8,557 nt of DNA from Desulfovibrio sp. GTDB lineage: Bacteria; Desulfobacterota; Desulfovibrionia; Desulfovibrionales; Desulfovibrionaceae. The stretch lies in assembly GCA_031282465.1 (NCBI GenBank), contig JAITDR010000056.1, positions 1-8,557 of the forward strand, read 5' to 3'. A program made the position numbers and the translations under genes. Of the stretch, positions 4,671 through 8,557 are shown piece by piece. Numbering within the stretch: the first letter of the stretch is position 1; each line of letters begins with the position of its first letter. A model generated the notes under the pieces. The model saw nothing but the letters and a program-made list of their open reading frames with translations. It did not search any database and had not been told where the DNA came from.

Positions 4671-6500
4671 ATGCACTACGAAAACTATGACTGTAATAAG
4701 ACTCATACATGTCCACAAATATCTGAAAATTATGATATATATACGCCTGAAGCCACATATGCTATATGCTCAACAATGCAATTTATGCATAAAAATTATG
4801 ATGTAAAATTCTTAATAAACGCACTATATAGAGCTATAGACAAATATAAAGATATTATTGACAATGTACGTGTAGGTATAGTTCAATGGATAAATAACGG
4901 GACAATGCTGTTTTGCAACAAAGCATTCGTAGAAATGCTCGGTTATAATTCAATAGATGAGCTTTCTTCACGATTGGAAGCTGATACCTTGCAATTTTGT
5001 TGTCCTGTCGACCGCGACAGGATTACCTCCATACTGACGCAACACGGAAAAATTAAAGGACTGGGAATCATGGCGGTCCGGTCCGACGGCACGTCATTTC
5101 GGGCGAACATCAACGCGCGGCGGGTTGACAGTACGGACGTTACGCCCGCATATTTCGAGGCATATGTAGAAAATTGCGCAATATGCAATCGCGCGGAAGA
5201 CAAAGCAGGCTATCCGGCATTGCATGATCCGCTGACGGGCATAGCCAATCGAGTGTTGTTCCTTGATCGTCTCAACAGAGCTGTGCGGCGCGCCGCCTGC
5301 AGGCCGGACTACAGATTTTCGGTTATTTGCCTGAATCTGGACCGCTTCAAGCTGATTAACGACAACTTCGGCCGCAACACAGGTGACGAGGTGCTTCGGC
5401 ACGCCGCCGCGGGCATTACATGCTGCCTGCGTGAACTTGATACTGTTGCGCGCTTTGAAGGCGACGACTTTGTCATCCTGATCGACAACATAACGCGCAG
5501 CGCAGACACGATACTCGTCGCGCAACGTCTACGCGAGGCGCTGCGGACGCCTTTCAAGGTCGCGGACGGACTGGAAATCGGCATCGGTGCCGGCCAGGGG
5601 ATAGTTTTGCATGCCGAACGCTATGTTCAGCCCGACAGCATTCTCCGCGATGCAAGTTCCGCTATGTACCGCGCCAAGGGGGCAGGTACAAGCGGCATCA
5701 GGATTTTCAACCGGGGAATGCGTGATGCGACCGTCCGGCGCGTTACACTCGAAAGTGAAATGGAGCGATCTTTGGAAGCAGGTGCGTTTTTTCTTGTCTA
5801 TCAACCCATAGTGCATATGGACAACGGTGCTTTATACGGATTTGAAGCCCTGCTGCGCTGGACGAACAACGGAAAATCCGTTCCGCCTTCAATGTTCATC
5901 CCGGTGGCGGAAGAATGCGGACTCATCAACAAGCTCGGCATGTTCGTCATTGAGCAAGTGTGCGCCAGGACGGCTGCATGGAGCGCCGTGTACAAGGCTC
6001 GCTTTGCTGTACACCTCAACATATCGGGCAAGCAGCTTGCCGCGCCGGGCTTTCTCAACGAAGTGCGAAAGGTTCTGCAACATACCGATGTCGACCCGGA
6101 AACGCTCATGTTCGAGATCACGGAAAGTGTTTTGATGGACAACAGCGTGACGTGCATGCAAAGCATCTACGGCATACGCAATTTGGGTATCAAATTTTGC
6201 CTTGATGATTTCGGCACGGGTTGGTCATCATTGAATTATCTGCGGACGTTGCCGGTAAGCTGCATCAAGATGGACAAAAGCTTTGTCGGCGCTGTCGATC
6301 AGGACGGGAAGGCGGTTATTGTGATGCGGAATCTGCTCAAACTGGGGGAGGACTTGAACCTTCCTCTGATTGTCGAAGGCGTAGAGCACGCCGCGCAGGC
6401 GGAGATTCTCAAGGCGGCCGGCTGCCGCCTCGCGCAAGGTTTTTTTTACGACAGACCCATGCCGGGCCGGCAGGCTGAAAAGTTGCTTGCCGTGTGCTGA
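4671..6500 (+). CDS. PAS-GGDEF-EAL cyclic-di-GMP phosphodiesterase, probably cytoplasmic
   Basis: The 609-residue protein has a cysteine-containing N-terminus (1-58), a PAS sensor fold (about 59-168), a GGDEF domain (about 183-345) and an EAL domain (about 358-605). No membrane segment is seen. The GGDEF signature is EGDDF at 263-267, which departs from GG(D/E)EF, while an inhibitory-site RELD lies exactly five residues before it (254-257). The EAL domain keeps every catalytic residue with spacing identical to RocR: Glu392, Asn450, Glu482, Asp512, Asp513, Lys533, Glu569 and Gln589. It therefore probably hydrolyses c-di-GMP to pGpG, with the GGDEF domain weak or regulatory (GTP or c-di-GMP sensing). 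The ATG at 4671 is the first possible one after an in-frame TGA at 4647; the ribosome site is weak. The first 300 bases (31% GC by hand count at 4681-4980, many ATA codons) differ sharply from the rest (about 55-60% in two sampled 60-bp lines), suggesting a foreign or recombined front end. It is divergent from the SprA-related gene. Confidence 0.93.
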   Translation: MHYENYDCNKTHTCPQISENYDIYTPEATYAICSTMQFMHKNYDVKFLINALYRAIDKYKDIIDNVRVGIVQWINNGTMLFCNKAFVEMLGYNSIDELSSRLEADTLQFCCPVDRDRITSILTQHGKIKGLGIMAVRSDGTSFRANINARRVDSTDVTPAYFEAYVENCAICNRAEDKAGYPALHDPLTGIANRVLFLDRLNRAVRRAACRPDYRFSVICLNLDRFKLINDNFGRNTGDEVLRHAAAGITCCLRELDTVARFEGDDFVILIDNITRSADTILVAQRLREALRTPFKVADGLEIGIGAGQGIVLHAERYVQPDSILRDASSAMYRAKGAGTSGIRIFNRGMRDATVRRVTLESEMERSLEAGAFFLVYQPIVHMDNGALYGFEALLRWTNNGKSVPPSMFIPVAEECGLINKLGMFVIEQVCARTAAWSAVYKARFAVHLNISGKQLAAPGFLNEVRKVLQHTDVDPETLMFEITESVLMDNSVTCMQSIYGIRNLGIKFCLDDFGTGWSSLNYLRTLPVSCIKMDKSFVGAVDQDGKAVIVMRNLLKLGEDLNLPLIVEGVEHAAQAEILKAAGCRLAQGFFYDRPMPGRQAEKLLAVC

Positions 6501-6586
6501 GGATTTTATCGCCCGACTGCAGGGCTTCCCGCACGGGTCGTCAAAAAATTCGCGGCCCGTCCCGCTGCCTCCTGCCACATCCCCTT

Positions 6587-6608
6587 AAAAAATTGCGCGC
6601 GGCGCGCA
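6587..6608 (-). terminator. Minus-strand intrinsic terminator
   Basis: On the minus strand the arms TGCGCGC and GCGCGCA form a GC-rich stem (at least five pairs with a GCCGC loop) followed by one A and six U residues (template 6592-6587). This is a textbook rho-independent terminator for leftward transcription. No leftward gene ends here. On the plus strand the stem has no U-run after it, so it does not serve the GGDEF-EAL gene in the usual way. Confidence 0.6.
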
Positions 6609-6645
6609 GTCACATTATCGCCGGGAGCAGGTATTCTCTTTGTCG

Positions 6646-6669
6646 ATCAAACGGGCATTTCCGCTTGAT
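6646..6669 (-). repeat. Hairpin in the hnd upstream region
   Basis: The arms at 6646-6654 and 6661-6669 pair over nine positions around a six-base loop. As minus-strand RNA all nine pair, one of them G-U; as plus-strand RNA one is A-C. Confidence 0.45.
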
Positions 6670-6707
6670 GCGGTTGAAGGCACGTGATACGTGAACACCT
6701 CGTTGGT

Positions 6708-6739
6708 TGCGTTGCACCTTCGGGCGCGGCGATGACGTT
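6708..6739 (+). repeat. Direct repeat copy 1 ahead of hndA
   Basis: This copy runs from TGCGTT through GGGCG to ATGACGTT and matches the copy at 6767-6798 in most positions with small gaps. Its middle folds as a short stem closed by a UUCG loop on the plus strand (with one A-C mismatch). Confidence 0.45.
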
Positions 6740-6766
6740 CCCTCGGTTTGCGTTTTCCGTGTCTGC

Positions 6767-6798
6767 TGCGTTTGCGCCTCAGGGCGTGCGGTGACGTT
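6767..6798 (+). repeat. Direct repeat copy 2 ahead of hndA
   Basis: This is the second imperfect copy, 59 bp from the first, again TGCGTT, a CGCC-TCAG-GGCG stem, then GTGACGTT. Two copies so spaced could be regulator sites upstream of the hnd operon or paired leader hairpins. The function is unknown. Confidence 0.45.
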
Positions 6799-6854
6799 GC
6801 GCGCAACAGTCTCGATGCGCGGAAGCGACCGGCACTTTTAATCGGGAGGTAGCT

Positions 6855-7340
6855 ATGGCTGTCGAGCAATGTCGGTGTATGGATGAGGAATTCAAGGAAC
6901 TTGACGACTACATCGGACAGTTCCGGGACAAAAAAACAGCGCTGATTAAAGTTCTGTATGAGGCCCAGAGGCTCTTCGGTTATTTGTCCGAGAAAACGAT
7001 GCTGTTTGTGGCGGACAGGCTGGACGTGCCCGCCTCGAAAATTTTCGGGGTAGTCAGTTTTTACTCATACTTCACGACAACGCCCAAGGGCAGACATCGG
7101 ATCAAGTGCTGTATGGGTACCGCCTGCTTTGTGCGCGGGGCGGAGAAAATCATCGGCGCTTTTGAAGAAAAATTGAAAATCAAACGGGGGGAAACCACGA
7201 CCGATATGGAATACAGCCTGGATTCGCTACGCTGTGTCGGCGCCTGCGGCCTTGCGCCGGTCGTGCTGGTCAACGAGCAGGTTTACGGGAAGCTGGAAGC
7301 GCCCGATGTGGACACAATTCTCGCAAACAATAAAGGCTGA
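6855..7340 (+). CDS. hndA: HndA/NuoE-type [2Fe-2S] subunit of an NAD(P)-linked hydrogenase or dehydrogenase
   Basis: This is a thioredoxin-like [2Fe-2S] ferredoxin subunit homologous to the 24-kDa subunit of complex I and to HndA/HydC of soluble hydrogenases. It passes electrons between the FMN-containing HndC/HydB subunit and its partners in the cytoplasm. The 161 residues comprise an N-terminal helical part (about 10-65) and a cluster domain with ligands Cys86, Cys91, Cys127 and Cys131; their spacing (5, 36, 4) equals that of E. coli NuoE Cys92, 97, 133 and 137. The start at 6855 has GGGAGG five bases upstream. It is the first gene of an operon, with the next gene starting 9 bp after its stop. 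The absence of other nuo genes here and the fused partner favour hydrogenase or formate dehydrogenase modules over complex I, but the rest of the operon is not visible. Confidence 0.9.
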   Translation: MAVEQCRCMDEEFKELDDYIGQFRDKKTALIKVLYEAQRLFGYLSEKTMLFVADRLDVPASKIFGVVSFYSYFTTTPKGRHRIKCCMGTACFVRGAEKIIGAFEEKLKIKRGETTTDMEYSLDSLRCVGACGLAPVVLVNEQVYGKLEAPDVDTILANNKG

Positions 7341-7349
7341 GGTGTCGCC

Positions 7350-8557
7350 ATGCGGAAAATCTCCGATTTCAAGGCCTTGGAACATCGCGCCGCCGAACTG
7401 AAACCCCGGCTGGCCCTGCGTCTGCCGGGAGCGGACAGGTCGTCCGGCAAACGCGAAATACTGATCTGCGGCGGCACGGGTTGCCAGTCGTCGCGCAGCC
7501 TGGAACTACTGGAAAAACTTCAGAAAGAAATCAAGACGGCGGGTCTGGCTTCCACGGCGGCAGCCCGGATAACAGGCTGCTTCGGTTTCTGTGAGAAAGG
7601 ACCCATCGTCAAGGTCTTCCCCGACAACGTGTTTTATGTGGAGGTCAAGCCGGAAGACACGACGGAACTCGTGGAAAAGCACCTGAAAAACAGCACGGTG
7701 GTGGAGCGTCTGCTCTACCGCGACCCGCGCGACAACAAGCCCGTCACTTCGCATTTCGACATGCCGTTCTATAAAAAACAGATGCGCGTGGCCCTCGGCA
7801 ATTGCGGCCTGATCAACCCCGAGGAAATTGAAGAATGCATAGCCGCGGAAGGTTATCTGGCTCTAGCTTCCTGTCTTGAAAAGCGTACGCCTGCCGAAGT
7901 GGTCAAGGAAGTCAAAATTTCCGGCCTGCGCGGGCGCGGGGGCGGCGGCTTTCCCACGGGCATCAAGTGGGAAGTGGCCGCGGCCCAGCCCGGCGTGGTC
8001 AAATATGTCGTCTGCAACGCGGACGAGGGCGACCCCGGCGCGTTTATGGACCGTTCCATACTTGAAGGCGACCCGCACGCCGTCATAGAGGGCATGGCCA
8101 TAGCGGCCTACGCCATCGGCGCGGCACAGGGTTTCGTGTACATTCGCGCCGAATACCCCCTGGCTATTCAGCGCCTGCAACTGGCCGTGGATCAGGCCCG
8201 AGCGGCCGGTCTGCTGGGGCGCAGAATCCTGGGAAGCCGTTTTTCCTTCGATCTGGAACTGAAATACGGCGCCGGGGCCTTTGTCTGCGGTGAAGAAACG
8301 GCCCTCATGCGTTCCATAGAAGGCGGACGCGGCGAACCGACCTCCAAGCCGCCCTTCCCGGCCCAGTCCGGTCTGTGGGGCAAACCCACGATCATCAACA
8401 ACGTGGAAACCCTGGCCAACGTGCCCCAGATACTGCGTAAGGGCGGGGACTGGTTCTCCTCCTTCGGGTCGGAAAAATCCAAAGGCACCAAAGTCTTCGC
8501 CCTGGCCGGGAAAATCAACAACGTCGGCCTCGTTGAAGTACCCATGGGCATCACGCT
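7350..8557 (+). CDS. hndC: HndC/HydB/NuoF-type FMN and NAD(P)H-binding subunit, cut by the window edge
   Basis: The first 402 codons are present and the frame is still open at the right edge. Residues 35-115 form a thioredoxin-like [2Fe-2S] domain with Cys40, Cys45, Cys77 and Cys81 (CGGTGC and CFGFC). From about 140 the NuoF core begins: the FMN/NAD-binding GRGGGGFPTGIKW at 195-207, ADEGDPGAFMDR at 224-235 and GAGAFVCGEETALM at 307-320. The C-terminal cluster-binding part lies beyond the edge. Fusion of the thioredoxin-like domain to NuoF is typical of HydB of trimeric, often electron-bifurcating hydrogenases, and would make a separate HndB-type subunit unnecessary. GAGGTG, overlapping the hndA stop, lies five bases before the ATG. 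It shuttles electrons between NAD(P)H and the Fe-S chain; whether it runs toward a FeFe hydrogenase or another enzyme cannot be told here. Confidence 0.93.
   Translation, partial: MRKISDFKALEHRAAELKPRLALRLPGADRSSGKREILICGGTGCQSSRSLELLEKLQKEIKTAGLASTAAARITGCFGFCEKGPIVKVFPDNVFYVEVKPEDTTELVEKHLKNSTVVERLLYRDPRDNKPVTSHFDMPFYKKQMRVALGNCGLINPEEIEECIAAEGYLALASCLEKRTPAEVVKEVKISGLRGRGGGGFPTGIKWEVAAAQPGVVKYVVCNADEGDPGAFMDRSILEGDPHAVIEGMAIAAYAIGAAQGFVYIRAEYPLAIQRLQLAVDQARAAGLLGRRILGSRFSFDLELKYGAGAFVCGEETALMRSIEGGRGEPTSKPPFPAQSGLWGKPTIINNVETLANVPQILRKGGDWFSSFGSEKSKGTKVFALAGKINNVGLVEVPMGIT

Larger units (their letters stand above)
6609..6850 (-). ncRNA. Candidate small RNA antisense to the hnd leader
   Basis: The leftward terminator at 6587-6608 implies a transcript from the right with no protein gene to explain it. 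The hairpin at 6646-6669 pairs all nine arm positions only as minus-strand RNA (one G-U pair), whereas plus-strand RNA has an A-C mismatch; the small stem in the first direct repeat behaves the same way. The second direct repeat pairs better as plus-strand RNA, which argues the other way. No minus-strand promoter was found and the 5' end is a guess. Confidence 0.25.
6501..6854. other. 354-bp noncoding region with repeats and hairpins
   Basis: No convincing protein-coding frame is seen. The stretch holds a weak stem after the GGDEF-EAL gene (ACGGGTCG at about 6534 pairing with CGGCCCGT, no U-run), a minus-strand terminator (6587-6608), a hairpin at 6646-6669, a small CACGT-GAT-ACGTG inverted repeat at 6681-6693 and two direct repeats (6708-6739, 6767-6798). 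The right part is the leader or promoter region of the hnd operon; I could not identify a good sigma-70 or sigma-54 promoter. The hndA ribosome site GGGAGG is at 6844-6849. Confidence 0.6.

Noticed and set aside
6533..6566. Terminator for the GGDEF-EAL gene
   Set aside because: A stem can form, but its T-rich or A-rich bases fall in the loop and no U-run follows.
6678..6720. Sigma-54 promoter ahead of hndA (GGCACG and TTGCA-like words)
   Set aside because: The invariant GG and GC are not at the required ten-base spacing in any pairing I tried.
6615..6869. 84-codon minus-strand frame ahead of hndA
   Set aside because: It begins inside hndA, is rich in Arg and Ser, has no ribosome site, and crosses the repeats and hairpins; a noncoding reading is better, though it would be re-examined if leftward transcription is shown.

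Overview
The window looks like a chromosomal segment of a moderately GC-rich anaerobic proteobacterium, most likely a Desulfovibrionaceae-type sulfate reducer. This rests on gene content and sequence style: an HndA/NuoE plus HydB/HndC/NuoF-type pair of a soluble NAD(P)-linked hydrogenase or dehydrogenase, a GC-rich extragenic palindrome of a kind I associate with that family, and an SprA-related HEXXH protein. It is an inference, not a database match.

Layout. The left half is on the minus strand. Read right to left, it holds an SprA-related putative metalloprotease (3386-4264), a complete methionine ABC importer metN-metI-metQ (3346 down to 898), and the biotin uptake S component bioY (117-743). 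Between metQ and bioY (744-897) lie a GC-rich palindrome cluster and an imperfect dyad that may control bioY. Positions 1-116 hold only the bioY downstream stem-loop. The 406-bp divergent gap 4265-4670 holds three inverted repeats and one doubtful small ORF. To its right, on the plus strand, is a PAS-GGDEF-EAL cyclic-di-GMP protein (4671-6500). Then comes a 354-bp noncoding stretch (6501-6854) with two imperfect direct repeats, several hairpins and a minus-strand intrinsic terminator. The window ends in an operon start with hndA/nuoE (6855-7340) and the first 402 codons of a thioredoxin-like-fused hndC/nuoF (7350-right edge).

How the genes work together. MetN (ATPase), MetI (permease) and MetQ (binding protein) form one methionine importer. 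BioY is a substrate-capture subunit for biotin; no EcfA/EcfT-type partner is visible, but the left edge cuts the region downstream of it. The HndA-like protein and the HndC-like protein are the peripheral [2Fe-2S] and the FMN/NAD(P)H/Fe-S subunits of one electron-transfer module; the catalytic partner (FeFe hydrogenase, formate dehydrogenase or other) must lie past the right edge. The PAS-GGDEF-EAL protein has every catalytic residue of an active EAL phosphodiesterase but a degenerate GGDEF signature.

The less ordinary points are: a perfect inverted repeat over the metN start codon with no Shine-Dalgarno sequence, a MetQ without a lipobox cysteine, an AT-rich front end grafted onto the GGDEF-EAL gene, a 24-bp perfect palindrome in front of that gene, and a minus-strand terminator in the hnd leader that no annotated gene uses, which may mark a small RNA. 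I see no CRISPR array, tRNA, rRNA, insertion sequence or clear new multi-gene system.
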